From JAUIET01 sp045106985 (lineage in GTDB: Bacteria; Pseudomonadota; Gammaproteobacteria; Pseudomonadales; JAUIET01): a stretch of DNA of 64,000 nucleotides. Within the stretch, counting starts at the first letter, position 1, and the number at the start of each line of letters is the position of its first letter. Under the pieces are notes generated by a model. That model was given only the letters and a program-made list of their open reading frames with translations, did no database searches and was not told where the DNA came from. A program made the translations under genes and the position numbers. This document shows positions 55,189 through 64,000 of the stretch, in pieces. The stretch is taken from positions 1-64,000 of the forward strand of contig JBGCFQ010000004.1 of the NCBI GenBank assembly GCA_045106985.1, written 5' to 3'.

Positions 55189-56571
55189 ATGAACCGCTCA
55201 CTATTCATCAAGTTTGCCAGCATTGCAGGTATTGCATTATTGATTTTGATTCCCCTGGGCATGATTGAATCCAAAATTAGTGAGCGGTCGCACCTGAGGG
55301 CTTCAGCCGAAGCTTCCGTAGCGGCCAGCTGGACAGGATCTCAGGTGGTTTCAGGACCAATGATAGCGATTGACTATGAACAGCAGCACAGTGTTCAGGG
55401 AATTGATGACAACGGTTTTCGTTTCGAAAAACACGACGAGCTAATTAAGAAAACAGTCTACATCTCTCCTGTAGAAACAAAGCTCAACGCTGACATGAAG
55501 ACTGACGTTAGAAAGCGCGGCATTTATCCGCTAACAGTTTTCACGAGCTCAATACATTACACGGGCCATTTTAATAACAGCGATATCGGCAGCGCCAAAC
55601 AACAGCTAACTAAAAATAAAAGTGTTATTTCTATAAAGGAGCCCAGAATAGTCTGGCACATCAGCGACCCCCGAGGACTCAATAGCGTATCAGAGCTTCA
55701 GCTCAATCAATCCCAATATCGCCTGCTTCCAGGTTCGCTAGATTCACGCGACCCGAGCGGATTACACCTACCATTAACTACCCTGCTACTTGACGATCAG
55801 CAACAATTGGAGTTTGACCTCAGCTTGGAGCTGCGAGGCATGAACAGTTTGAATTTCATACCTGCCGGTAAGCAGACAGACCTGCAGCTACAGGCTGACT
55901 GGCCGCACCCAAAATTTATCGGGGCGTTCTTACCCGCTTCGAGCGACATATCAAAAAATAACTTCACTGCTAGCTGGCATGTTAATGAGTATGCCTCGGT
56001 TCCTAATACGCCAGAACGCGTTTGTGATTCGGCTTTTTGTGACCACCATGCTGCTATGGCTTTTGGTGTTGAACTGGTTAATCCAGTCGACATTTACCTT
56101 CAGTCAGAACGCGCAATAAAATATGGGTTTCTTTTCGTAGCTCTCATTTTCATAGGGTTTATTGTATTCGAATTGCTTAAAAAGCTACCGGTCCACCCAG
56201 TACAGTATGCACTAGTCGGTTTTTCCATTGCAGTGTTTTTCCTACTATTAATAGCGCTTTCAGAGCACATTAACTTCGCTATTGCCTATTCTGTTGCCAC
56301 GCTGGCAAGTGTTGCAATTGTAAGCCTCTACTTACGCAGTGTGTTGCGTGGTTGGCCAAACGCTGCTGGTTTTGGCACCACTCTGTCGCTGCTGTACGGC
56401 CTGCTCTTTATTATCATCCAATCGGAAGACTATGCCCTGCTCATGGGAGCGTCGCTGTGCTTTTTAGTGCTTGGAGCGGTGATGCTAGTGACTCGCCATA
56501 TAGATTGGTATGAGATAGGCCACAAACCCAACAACGCTGGCAGTCCCGCTCCAATTCGCGACGGCCAATGA
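55189..56571 (+). CDS. creD: CreD-like inner-membrane protein
   Basis: A 460-residue protein. An N-terminal membrane helix (about 8-24) is followed by a large periplasmic domain (about 25-300) and about six C-terminal helices. LIPLGMIESKISERSHLRASAEASVAASWTG and LINPVDIYLQSERAIKYGFLFVALIF are typical of CreD, which is controlled by CreBC in enterics and affects envelope integrity and beta-lactam response. No creBC genes are adjacent. Confidence 0.9.
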   Translation: MNRSLFIKFASIAGIALLILIPLGMIESKISERSHLRASAEASVAASWTGSQVVSGPMIAIDYEQQHSVQGIDDNGFRFEKHDELIKKTVYISPVETKLNADMKTDVRKRGIYPLTVFTSSIHYTGHFNNSDIGSAKQQLTKNKSVISIKEPRIVWHISDPRGLNSVSELQLNQSQYRLLPGSLDSRDPSGLHLPLTTLLLDDQQQLEFDLSLELRGMNSLNFIPAGKQTDLQLQADWPHPKFIGAFLPASSDISKNNFTASWHVNEYASVPNTPERVCDSAFCDHHAAMAFGVELVNPVDIYLQSERAIKYGFLFVALIFIGFIVFELLKKLPVHPVQYALVGFSIAVFFLLLIALSEHINFAIAYSVATLASVAIVSLYLRSVLRGWPNAAGFGTTLSLLYGLLFIIIQSEDYALLMGASLCFLVLGAVMLVTRHIDWYEIGHKPNNAGSPAPIRDGQ

Positions 56572-56639
56572 TGACCACGGTCGAGAATAAGTCAGACCAC
56601 CCCCGTCAGATCGTCATTGACACAGTGAGGGACTGTGAT

Positions 56640-56790
56640 TAAAGTGGCGCCCGAGCGTTTAGGTGCCTGCTTGAATTTTGTTCAGCAGGGTAAACGGGAA
56701 GTGTGGAGAGAAACCACCGCTGCCCCCGCAACGGTAAGTGAATCACTCATTTGAGTGCGTCATCAGCCCGACACCGGCCTTAGCCTCAAC
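56640..56790 (+). promoter_or_regulatory. cobalamin riboswitch
   Basis: The conserved B12 element is readable: AGGTGCC near 56661, GGTAAACGGGAA (56689-56700), then CCACCGCTGCCCCCGCAACGG with GTAAG (the B12 box, 56714-56738) and AGCCCGACACCGGCC (56765-56779). Downstream, a GCCAACC/GGTTGGC stem (56937-56943 and 56957-56963) and CTCC/CCTCC runs (about 56900-56915) precede the GAGGA ribosome site of btuB. The expression platform therefore likely works on translation. It controls the B12 operon that follows. Confidence 0.95.
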
Positions 56791-56987
56791 TTAAGTTGGT
56801 TTCAGCCCAAAAGCTGTAATCCAATTTTGCAACTTAACGATGTAGCGGAGGGCTTCATCACTGGCTGCTTGCTGGGCGCTGTTCAAGTGCCTATTCCTCG
56901 CTCCTAGACTCCTCCATTGCTCGCGATACCTAACTCGCCAACCAATGTGTTATTGCGGTTGGCTCGTACTGTTTAGAGGACGCTAGT

Positions 56988-58871
56988 ATGTTTACCAATA
57001 CCCATTTAATGAGAGCAATGGCCGCTTGCTCAGTGGCAACAAGTTTAACGGTTTCGGCTCAAATCGCCGCTCAAGAAACCTCAATGGAAACCACCGTTGT
57101 AACAGCCACACGCACGGAGCAAGATTTTTCATCGGTGCTTGCGGCTGTCTCAGTGTTTGACCGCAACGATATCGAACGCATACAGGCCATCGATATCTTC
57201 GACTTGTTGTCTCGCGCAGCCGGAGTCTCACTTCTGCGAACAGGTGGCCGCGGAAGCGCTACGTCATTATTATTGCGAGGAAATCAGAGCGATCACTCAC
57301 TGTTTCTAATCGATGGCGTCCGCATTGGCAGCGCCACCTTGGGCAGCGCAGCACTTTCAGCGATAAGCCTGTCGAATGTTGAACGCATCGAAATAATACG
57401 CGGCCCGAAATCAGCGCTGTGGGGTGCGGATGCCATAGGAGGGGTGGTAAACATAATTACCCGAAGAGGTAGGGAAGGCCGAGAACTCGCAATAAAGAGT
57501 TCGTTTGGAAGCAACAATACCAGTCAAAACACGGTATTTGCATCGCTTAATGGTGACAGTGTCGGTTTCGATGTAACCGCCAATATGTTCCATACCGATG
57601 GTATCGATAACACCGAGTCAAAAGCTGGCGCATCGGCGGATAAAGACGCCTTTCGCAACAACTCTCTTGCATTGAATTATCGGCAAACGTTCAATGAAAT
57701 GCTCAAGCTCAAGGTCAGCTACAACTATAACGATGGCGAGTCGGAATATGATAGCGCCTGTGGTGATAGGGTTACCTTCGCTCCGGTTGATTGCTTCATT
57801 TTCTCAACCAACAAAGTAGACGCCTTGTCAGCCAGGCTAGACTTCAATGCAAGCGACGTGTATACCACGGCGTTCATGTTAGGCCGAAGCCGCGACGAAT
57901 CAAACAACCTCGCCGACAACGTTGACCTTAGTACTACCTTCAATGGCGGTTCTTTCGATACTGAAAAAACAGAAGCAACTTGGCTCAACGTTTTTTCGTT
58001 GGGAGCGCACGAAGTAAGCGCAGGGCTGGATTATCAAAAAGACGAGGTCACTGGCACCACAGAGTACGATGTATCTTCGCGCGACAACAAAGCCGCCTTC
58101 GTCCAATTGCAGTCTGACTTTGGTCGATTCGATACATTGATAGGAGCTCGCAACGATGACAATGAACAGTTTGGTAGCCATACCACGGCGTCAGTTCAAG
58201 TTGGTTTCGAACTCAATGATGAGCTTCGCTTGGTGGCCTCATACGCGGAGGGATTCAAGCCACCTACATTCAACGATTTGTACTTTCCTAACTTTGGCGA
58301 CCCCACTTTCAATCCAGAAGAATCGCAAAGTGTTGAACTAACGCTAAAAGGTCTCTATAGCGGCGCAAGCTTCTATGTGTCAGCATTCCAAAATGATATA
58401 GAAAACCTGATTCAATTTAACTCAAACACTTTTGAAACAGACCAAACAGCTGAAGCGCAAATAAGTGGTATTGAGTTTGAAGTAAGCACTGAGCTTTACG
58501 GTGTTGAAGTGGCATTAAGTGGTGCCTATCTTGAACCCGAAAACAAAGCAAATGGCCTGCTTCTAAGGCGCAGGGCAGAAAAAACTGTGTCTCTTGATGT
58601 GGACCGCCGCTGGAGTAAATTTGGGCTGGGCATGTCGGTGCTTGCGGAAAGCGAACGTTTTGACGACCCAGGTAATTTCACCGCCCTTTCCGGCTATGGC
58701 CTAATCGATCTGAGGGCTTACTATCAAATCAATGAACAGTTCAAGATAGAGGCACGAGTGGATAATATTGCTGACAAGCAGTACACCACCGCCCTGGATT
58801 TTTCGTTGGGTAGATATTTGTCGCTTGGCCGCGAAGCCTTTATCACATTTGTGTACACTCCCACTCGATAA
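56988..58871 (+). CDS. btuB: BtuB-like TonB-dependent vitamin B12 receptor
   Basis: A 627-residue outer-membrane receptor. It has a signal peptide (about 1-28), a TonB box around METTVVTATR, a plug domain with ALWGADAIGGVVNIITRRG, and a 22-strand-type barrel ending in the C-terminal Tyr-rich strand YLSLGREAFITFVYTP. The upstream riboswitch and downstream cob/btu genes identify the substrate as cobalamin or other corrinoid. It has a GAGGACGCTAGT ribosome site. Confidence 0.95.
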   Translation: MFTNTHLMRAMAACSVATSLTVSAQIAAQETSMETTVVTATRTEQDFSSVLAAVSVFDRNDIERIQAIDIFDLLSRAAGVSLLRTGGRGSATSLLLRGNQSDHSLFLIDGVRIGSATLGSAALSAISLSNVERIEIIRGPKSALWGADAIGGVVNIITRRGREGRELAIKSSFGSNNTSQNTVFASLNGDSVGFDVTANMFHTDGIDNTESKAGASADKDAFRNNSLALNYRQTFNEMLKLKVSYNYNDGESEYDSACGDRVTFAPVDCFIFSTNKVDALSARLDFNASDVYTTAFMLGRSRDESNNLADNVDLSTTFNGGSFDTEKTEATWLNVFSLGAHEVSAGLDYQKDEVTGTTEYDVSSRDNKAAFVQLQSDFGRFDTLIGARNDDNEQFGSHTTASVQVGFELNDELRLVASYAEGFKPPTFNDLYFPNFGDPTFNPEESQSVELTLKGLYSGASFYVSAFQNDIENLIQFNSNTFETDQTAEAQISGIEFEVSTELYGVEVALSGAYLEPENKANGLLLRRRAEKTVSLDVDRRWSKFGLGMSVLAESERFDDPGNFTALSGYGLIDLRAYYQINEQFKIEARVDNIADKQYTTALDFSLGRYLSLGREAFITFVYTPTR

Positions 58872-58903
58872 TTAAGCTTAAGCATCCGCTTTGGAGACCA
58901 ATA

Positions 58904-59518
58904 ATGAGCAATGACGATGATCGCAAAAACAAGAAACACAAAGCATCTATGGAGAAGCAGAAAGAAAAAGTAGATGCGCGCATAGAAGAAGCATCTACAG
59001 AACGCGGCGTCGCCATTTTGCTCACAGGTAATGGCAAGGGAAAATCCAGCTCATCGTTTGGAATGGTGATGAGAGCACTTGGATACGGCCAAAAAGTAGG
59101 TGTTATTCAGTTCATTAAGGGCGAGCAGCTATCTGGCGAAGAACTGTATATTCGAGACAAATGTCCTGAAGTCAAACTGTATCAAATGGGTACTGGCTTT
59201 ACCTGGAATACCCAGGATCGAACCTCAGACATCGAAGCCGCTGAGCGCACTTGGGAGCAGGCAGCAGCCATGCTAAGCGACCCGAGTTACCAACTCGTTG
59301 TGTTAGACGAAATGACCTACATGCTTGCCTACGACTATCTCGATGAAAAGATGATTATCGATGCGATAAAAGGCCGCCCAGTAGAGCAAAGTGTTGTTGT
59401 AAGCGGGCGTGGCGGCGGCTCGACTCTGCAAGAAGCAATGGATACTGTGTCAGAAGTAAAAGACGTTAAGCATGCCTTCAAAGCAGGTATAAAAGCCCGC
59501 CAAGGCGTAGACTACTAA
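58904..59518 (+). CDS. cobO: cob(I)alamin adenosyltransferase CobO
   Basis: A 204-residue BtuR/CobO enzyme attaching 5'-deoxyadenosyl to the corrin cobalt. The P-loop is TGNGKGKSSSSFG, and LVVLDEMTYML is the Walker-B-like motif. A charged N-terminal extension (about 1-25, rich in Lys, Asp and Glu) precedes the core. It lies 32 bases after btuB. Confidence 0.97.
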   Translation: MSNDDDRKNKKHKASMEKQKEKVDARIEEASTERGVAILLTGNGKGKSSSSFGMVMRALGYGQKVGVIQFIKGEQLSGEELYIRDKCPEVKLYQMGTGFTWNTQDRTSDIEAAERTWEQAAAMLSDPSYQLVVLDEMTYMLAYDYLDEKMIIDAIKGRPVEQSVVVSGRGGGSTLQEAMDTVSEVKDVKHAFKAGIKARQGVDY

Positions 59519-59527
59519 GCCACGCAT

Positions 59528-61012
59528 ATGCCTGCTACCACACTCATGGTGCAGGGCACCACGTCTGACGCGGGCAAAACCGTGCTCGTTGCTGGCTTGT
59601 GCCGAGTACTTGCACGCAGAGGCGTTTCTGTCGCTCCATTTAAGTCACAAAATATGGCACTAAACAGTGCCGTAACAGCTGACGGCGGTGAAATCGGTAG
59701 GGCCCAAGCTTTGCAGGCGATAGCAGCCGGCTTACAAGCGCATACCGACATGAACCCGGTTCTGTTAAAACCTTCCACTGATACCGCGGCACAGGTGATT
59801 ATCCACGGCAAGGCCATTGGCAATCAGGACGCAACCGCCTTTCACGATTACAAACAGTTCGCGATGCAAGCTGTCCTAGAGTCACATCAACGTTTGAGCG
59901 ATCAATATTCTGTCGTCATCGCTGAGGGTGCCGGAAGCCCCGCCGAAATCAACTTGCGCGAGGGTGATATCGCCAATATGGGCTTCGCCGAGGCGGTAGA
60001 CTGCGACGTTATATTGATAGCGGATATTGATCGTGGCGGTGTTTTTGCGCACCTGGTTGGCACCTTGGCGCTTCTAAGCGCTAGCGAACAGGCCAGAGTT
60101 AAGGGCTTTGTCATAAATAGATTCAGAGGTGATATCAGTTTATTAGAGCCTGGTTTAGATTGGCTAGAACAGCATACTGGAAAACCTGTTATCGGAGTTC
60201 TTCCTTATTTGCATGGCCTTCAGTTAGACGCCGAGGACGCAATTGATGCATGGCAACCACCCGTAACAGAAAGCGCCATAAGGGTAGTTGTTCCGGTACT
60301 TCCTAGAATCAGCAACCACACAGACTTTGATAGCTTGCGGCTTAACCCGGCCGTTGAGTTGATTTATGTCGGCATAGATGAGCCCGTACCCAACGCTGAC
60401 GTCATCATATTACCCGGCAGTAAAAGTGTACGTAACGACCTGCAGCACTTGTTAGACAGAGGCTGGCTGAAAGCAATCAACAAACATTTGCGCTATGGCG
60501 GAAAGCTTCTGGGTATTTGCGGCGGTTTCCAGATGCTGGGAGACATTGTTCATGACCCAGAAGGTATTGAGGGAGTACCAGGGTCTAGTAAAGCCATGTC
60601 GCTACTCAATATGCAAACGACTCTCAAAGCTGCGAAGCAGTTAGAGCGAGTGTCAGGATGCCTGCTTTATGGCTCGCAAGCTGCAGTGGAAGGCTATGAA
60701 ATACACTGTGGAATCAGCGAAGGGGCAGCGCTTAGCAAGCCTTTCCTAGTGTTCGACGATGCACGAGTTGATGGCGCGATATCCGCTGATGAGCAGATAA
60801 TTGGCACCTACGTGCATGGCTTATTCGACAAAGCAGAAGCCTGCAGCGCATTACTTGACTGGATGGGTATCGAAGATGCGCAAACGGTAGATATCGATCA
60901 CATTAGACACCGCGAACTCGAGCGCCTAGCGGACACGATAGAAAAGCACTTAGAGCTGAGCCTTCTCGGTCCTGACTTCGCACAGCCCGCGAGGCCAGCT
61001 TCACATGGTTAG
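59528..61012 (+). CDS. cobQ: cobyric acid synthase CobQ
   Basis: A 494-residue amidase adding glutamine-derived amides to the corrin ring. The dethiobiotin-synthetase-like half begins QGTTSDAGKTVLVAGL. The class I amidotransferase half has nucleophile Cys331 in LLGICGGFQMLG and His in GTYVHGLFD. It follows cobO by 9 bases and overlaps btuC by 8. Confidence 0.97.
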   Translation: MPATTLMVQGTTSDAGKTVLVAGLCRVLARRGVSVAPFKSQNMALNSAVTADGGEIGRAQALQAIAAGLQAHTDMNPVLLKPSTDTAAQVIIHGKAIGNQDATAFHDYKQFAMQAVLESHQRLSDQYSVVIAEGAGSPAEINLREGDIANMGFAEAVDCDVILIADIDRGGVFAHLVGTLALLSASEQARVKGFVINRFRGDISLLEPGLDWLEQHTGKPVIGVLPYLHGLQLDAEDAIDAWQPPVTESAIRVVVPVLPRISNHTDFDSLRLNPAVELIYVGIDEPVPNADVIILPGSKSVRNDLQHLLDRGWLKAINKHLRYGGKLLGICGGFQMLGDIVHDPEGIEGVPGSSKAMSLLNMQTTLKAAKQLERVSGCLLYGSQAAVEGYEIHCGISEGAALSKPFLVFDDARVDGAISADEQIIGTYVHGLFDKAEACSALLDWMGIEDAQTVDIDHIRHRELERLADTIEKHLELSLLGPDFAQPARPASHG

Positions 61013-62027
61013 GCTAATCAAACCAAGCGCCCTGCTGATTGTATTACTGATTGCATTACCACTGTGCTTATTGTTGGCTATCGGCACAGGCCCAGCTGAA
61101 TTATCACCATCTGACATTTTCGCTGCATTGTGGCAAGAGGACAATCAAAGCAGTTTGATTGTGCAGCAAATTCGAATACCAAGGGCATTACTGGCGTTAA
61201 GCGTAGGCGGCATACTGGCAATATGCGGCACCGCAATGCAGGGTTTATTTCGCAACCCGCTTGCCGACCCTTCCCTGATCGGCGTAAGTGGCGGCGCTTT
61301 AGCTGGAGCAAGCTTTGCAATTGTCCTAGGCGAAGGTTTGCTGGTATCGCATGGAATTGGAAGTTTGTCGCTGGTCGCATTTGCCGCTTTTTTGGGCGGT
61401 GCCTTTTGCGCCTTATTTGTGTACAAGTTAGCGACCGGGCCAGATGGCACCTCTGTTGCAACGATGTTGTTAGCAGGCATCGCGATAACCGCCCTTGCCG
61501 GCGCGGTTAATCATCTACTCGAGTTTTTCGCAAGTAACGATATGCTAAGGAGAATAAGCCTTTGGCAAATGGGCGGCCTTGATGGCGCTAGCTGGCCACG
61601 CGTTACCTTGGCGATGATTACATTAATAATACTTGTCAGCCGTCTGCCACAACACGCTACAGCACTCAACGCGTTGCTTTTAGGTGAGTCAGAAGCACGA
61701 CACCTTGGTATTAAGGTGCAAACGCTAAAAATTGAATTGATATTACTTGCAGCATTCGGCGTTGGCTTAGTTGTTGCGCTAGCGGGCACTATCGCATTTG
61801 TTGGCCTCGTAATTCCGCATTTGATTCGGCTACTTATCGGGCCTGACCACCGCTTCCTTCTACCTTGTGCAGCGTGTGCAGGTGCCGTGTTACTGTTGCT
61901 CGCCGATACCTTCGCTCGCGTTATTATCGCACCGAGCGAGTTACCTATAGGCATTGTTACTGCCGCCATTGGCGCGCCATTCTTTATATCACTGCTGAGG
62001 CGTCGACATCAGTATGGAATGCAATGA
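61005..62027 (+). CDS. btuC: BtuC-like FecCD family B12 ABC transporter permease
   Basis: A 340-residue inner-membrane permease with about ten helices. Family signatures include RIPRALLALSVGGILAICGTAMQGLFRNPLADP, GVSGGA and GTIAFVGLVIPHLIRLL. It pairs with the ATPase that follows. The periplasmic binding protein BtuF is not in the window. Confidence 0.95.
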   Translation: MVRLIKPSALLIVLLIALPLCLLLAIGTGPAELSPSDIFAALWQEDNQSSLIVQQIRIPRALLALSVGGILAICGTAMQGLFRNPLADPSLIGVSGGALAGASFAIVLGEGLLVSHGIGSLSLVAFAAFLGGAFCALFVYKLATGPDGTSVATMLLAGIAITALAGAVNHLLEFFASNDMLRRISLWQMGGLDGASWPRVTLAMITLIILVSRLPQHATALNALLLGESEARHLGIKVQTLKIELILLAAFGVGLVVALAGTIAFVGLVIPHLIRLLIGPDHRFLLPCAACAGAVLLLLADTFARVIIAPSELPIGIVTAAIGAPFFISLLRRRHQYGMQ

Positions 62028-62827
62028 CAGTCATTAGCGTAAACAATGCTAGCGTAACCGCTTATGGTAAAGCGCTGCTTAGCAATATAGAGCTTACGGC
62101 AGACGCAGGCGAGATCATCGCCATTCTTGGGCCTAATGGAGCCGGTAAGACCTCACTGCTAAATACGATTAGCGGAGAGATGGCACCCTCTTCTGGAACG
62201 AGTACGTTTCTAGAAATGGCTCCGGCTAATTGGGAGAATCGCGCCTTAGCAAAACAAATGGCGGTGTTACCGCAATTTTCCCTACTCAGTTTTCCGTTCA
62301 GTGTGGAAGAAGTAGTTCGACTCGGGCGGACGCCACATGATACCGGTCAAGTTCGGGATAGAGAGATTTCCTTGCAATGCCTGGACCGCTTAGACGCCTC
62401 GCATCTGCGCCACAGGCTGTATACCGAACTAAGTGGCGGCGAGCGACAACGTGTTCAGTTGGCTAGGGTGCTTAGCCAGATCTGGTGCGACGAGACAAGC
62501 CCAATAGCCAAGCAACGCTGCTTGCTGCTGGATGAGCCAACGGCTGCACTCGACCTAGCGCTCCGAGCGAAAGTACTGACGGTATTGCGCGAGTTTGCTC
62601 GAAACGGTTGCGCCATCATATTGGTGCTCCATGACTTTAACCTGGCGGCGCAATACGCCGATCGATTGATATTGCTTCATCAAGGCTCATCAATGGCGCA
62701 CGGCACGGCACAAGACGTTTTAACCGCAGAGAACATAAAAGAAGTATTTAACGTGGACGCACATATCATTGATCATCCCGACAACGGCAGGCCAGTAGTC
62801 GTTCCATCAATGGGGCTTGTAGAATGA
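62024..62827 (+). CDS. btuD: BtuD-like B12 ABC transporter ATPase
   Basis: A 267-residue ATPase with Walker A GPNGAGKTSL, signature LSGGERQRVQLARVL and Walker B LLLDEPTAALD. The ATG at 62024 overlaps the btuC stop (ATGA). A longer frame opening at 61865 lies inside btuC and is not plausible. It overlaps cobU by 4 bases. Confidence 0.96.
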   Translation: MTVISVNNASVTAYGKALLSNIELTADAGEIIAILGPNGAGKTSLLNTISGEMAPSSGTSTFLEMAPANWENRALAKQMAVLPQFSLLSFPFSVEEVVRLGRTPHDTGQVRDREISLQCLDRLDASHLRHRLYTELSGGERQRVQLARVLSQIWCDETSPIAKQRCLLLDEPTAALDLALRAKVLTVLREFARNGCAIILVLHDFNLAAQYADRLILLHQGSSMAHGTAQDVLTAENIKEVFNVDAHIIDHPDNGRPVVVPSMGLVE

Positions 62828-63324
62828 AACACTTGATTTTGGGAGGAGCACGTTCCGGCAAAAGCCGGCACGCTGAAGCATTGGCGATCGAAAGTGGACG
62901 GCCTCTTCTCTATGTAGCCACCTCTCAATCTCTTGATGAAGAGATGTCTGCACGTATTAAAATCCACCAGCAACGAAGGGATTCATCGTGGAAACTGATC
63001 GAAGAACCTCTTCAGCTGGCCAAATCCCTGCTTGAGCATTCGGCCGCAGACAGCTGCCTGCTGGTTGACTGCCTTACATTATGGGTAAGCAACTGTCTCA
63101 TCGAAGAAATCTGGGAACAGGAACGGAGCGCATTGCTAGAGTGCATCGACGACCTTCCTGGCGAATTGCTGCTTGTCAGCAACGAAGTGGGACAAGGTAT
63201 TGTGCCTATGGGCGAATTAAGCAGACGGTTTGTTGACGAAAGCGGCCGATTGCATCAAGAACTGGCCCAACGATGCGACAAAGTCACAATGTTGGTTGCT
63301 GGGCTGCCACAGCAGCTAAAATAA
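62824..63324 (+). CDS. cobU: CobU, adenosylcobinamide kinase/guanylyltransferase
   Basis: A 166-residue bifunctional enzyme activating cobinamide. The P-loop is GGARSGKSRHAEALA, and later motifs are LVDCLTLWVSN and LVSNEVGQGIVP, all typical of CobU/CobP. It precedes cobT by 27 bases. Confidence 0.97.
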   Translation: MKHLILGGARSGKSRHAEALAIESGRPLLYVATSQSLDEEMSARIKIHQQRRDSSWKLIEEPLQLAKSLLEHSAADSCLLVDCLTLWVSNCLIEEIWEQERSALLECIDDLPGELLLVSNEVGQGIVPMGELSRRFVDESGRLHQELAQRCDKVTMLVAGLPQQLK

Positions 63325-63351
63325 GCAGTTTCCCGTTTAAGTGGTATATCT

Positions 63352-64000
63352 ATGCTTCAGTGGTTAAATGAGCCTGCAGCTCAAACATCATCACGCGCTC
63401 AAGAGGCAGCCGAAGCCCGACAGGCATCACTGACAAAACCAGTTGGCTCTCTCGGCGTATTGGAAGACATAGCCATTAAATTCGCCGGCTGGCAAGGATC
63501 ATCAAAGCCAGAGCTATCAAATGTGAGCCTGCGCATTTTTGCTGCTGATCATGGAGTTGCCACCGAAGGCGTATCGGCATTTCCACAAGAAGTCACCGCG
63601 CAAATGATTGGCAATTTTTTATCCGGTGGCGCTGCCGTTTCAGTATTAGCCAGAAAACTGAATGCGAGCTTTAGCGTGGTTAACTTAGGCACAGCCACGC
63701 CATTGGACGATGCTGAAAATCTGCATAACCTACAACTAGCCGCAGGCAGCCATAATTTTTGTGAGCAAGCCTCACTGGGTGATGAGCTGCTCGAAAAATG
63801 CCTGGAAGCTGGCAGACAATTCGGCGCTGAAGAAGATTGTCAGTTGTTTGTAGCGGGTGAAATGGGAATCGGAAACACCACGTCGGCCTCAGCAATTTGC
63901 AGCGCGGCGTTAACACTGCCAGTAGAACAAAGTGTTGGCCGTGGTACTGGGATCACCGATTCCGTTCTTGAGCAAAAGCAGAAAGTAGTGCGCACCGGAC
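63352..64000 (+). CDS. cobT: CobT, nicotinate-nucleotide-dimethylbenzimidazole phosphoribosyltransferase (partial)
   Basis: The frame from ATG 63352 is open for 216 codons to the right edge, so the C-terminus is missing. It reads MLQWLNEPAAQ, TKPVGSLGVLED, ADHGVATEGVSAFPQEVT, AGEMGIGNTTSASAI and GRGTGITD, all diagnostic of CobT. It makes alpha-ribazole phosphate for the lower ligand. cobS and other steps presumably follow outside the window. Confidence 0.96.
   Translation, partial: MLQWLNEPAAQTSSRAQEAAEARQASLTKPVGSLGVLEDIAIKFAGWQGSSKPELSNVSLRIFAADHGVATEGVSAFPQEVTAQMIGNFLSGGAAVSVLARKLNASFSVVNLGTATPLDDAENLHNLQLAAGSHNFCEQASLGDELLEKCLEAGRQFGAEEDCQLFVAGEMGIGNTTSASAICSAALTLPVEQSVGRGTGITDSVLEQKQKVVRTG

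Noticed and set aside
61865..62023. Longer N-terminus for btuD
   Set aside because: It would lie within btuC in another frame; the ATGA overlap at 62024 is the natural start.
1..64000. CRISPR arrays, insertion sequences, prophage genes, rRNA
   Set aside because: No regularly spaced short repeats, transposase, integrase, phage structural genes or rRNA sequence were recognised.

Overview
The window is chromosomal DNA from a gammaproteobacterium, probably a marine or aquatic relative of the Pseudomonadales/Cellvibrionales. This is inferred from gene order, not from a marker-gene search. The blocks rpsU-yqeY-dnaG-rpoD beside tsaD-folB-folM-cca, lptD-surA-pdxA-rsmA-apaG-apaH, amgK-murU divergent from lptD, and trpEGDC followed by a Vfr/Crp regulator and an OsmC protein are typical of Pseudomonas-like genomes. 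Arsenosugar genes point to a marine habitat. I see no intact insertion sequence, prophage or CRISPR array.

Layout. (1) 1-2480: three minus-strand arsenosugar genes (arsS plus two paired glycosyltransferases). (2) 2671-3660: a xanthine-guanine phosphoribosyltransferase, then a tRNA with anticodon CAT whose 3' end is copied into three 131-bp tandem repeats plus a decayed tRNA. (3) 3750-5185: an SPFH/band-7 membrane protein diverging from a small helix-turn-helix-like protein whose promoter carries a perfect palindrome. (4) 5250-20040: a large chemosensory locus (cheA, cheW, a membrane receptor, a STAS protein, cheR, cheD, cheB, then an HDOD protein, a CheY-like regulator, an unknown protein, cheV and a cytoplasmic twin-PAS receptor). 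Its order resembles the Pseudomonas che2/F7 cluster, and both receptors end in a CheR-tethering xWxxF pentapeptide. (5) 20515-21506: azlCD amino-acid exporter.

(6) 21568-26389: the macromolecular synthesis operon. (7) 26537-29984: tsaD, folB, folM and cca. (8) 30083-34834: the PrkA/DUF444/SpoVR stress operon. (9) 35160-42074: outer-membrane biogenesis and housekeeping genes, with amgK-murU peptidoglycan recycling opposite. (10) 44675-49509: rpe and trpEGDC. Upstream of trpE there is a readable leader peptide ending in Trp-Arg-Trp-stop, a classic attenuation signature. (11) 49543-49870: a small inverted-repeat element. (12) 49974-56571: vfr/crp, osmC, a Calx-beta/GDPD lipoprotein, gap, a PepSY membrane protein and creD.

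(13) 56640-64000: a cobalamin riboswitch followed by a B12 uptake and salvage operon: btuB-like receptor, cobO, cobQ, btuC, btuD, cobU and cobT, the last running off the right edge. Together these take up corrinoid, adenosylate it, amidate it and attach the lower ligand.

Most of the window is conserved core genome. The less ordinary parts are the tRNA-anchored tandem repeats, the STAS protein with a histone-like basic tail, the unknown protein beside cheY, the palindrome-controlled small regulator, the trp leader and the inverted-repeat element after trpC.
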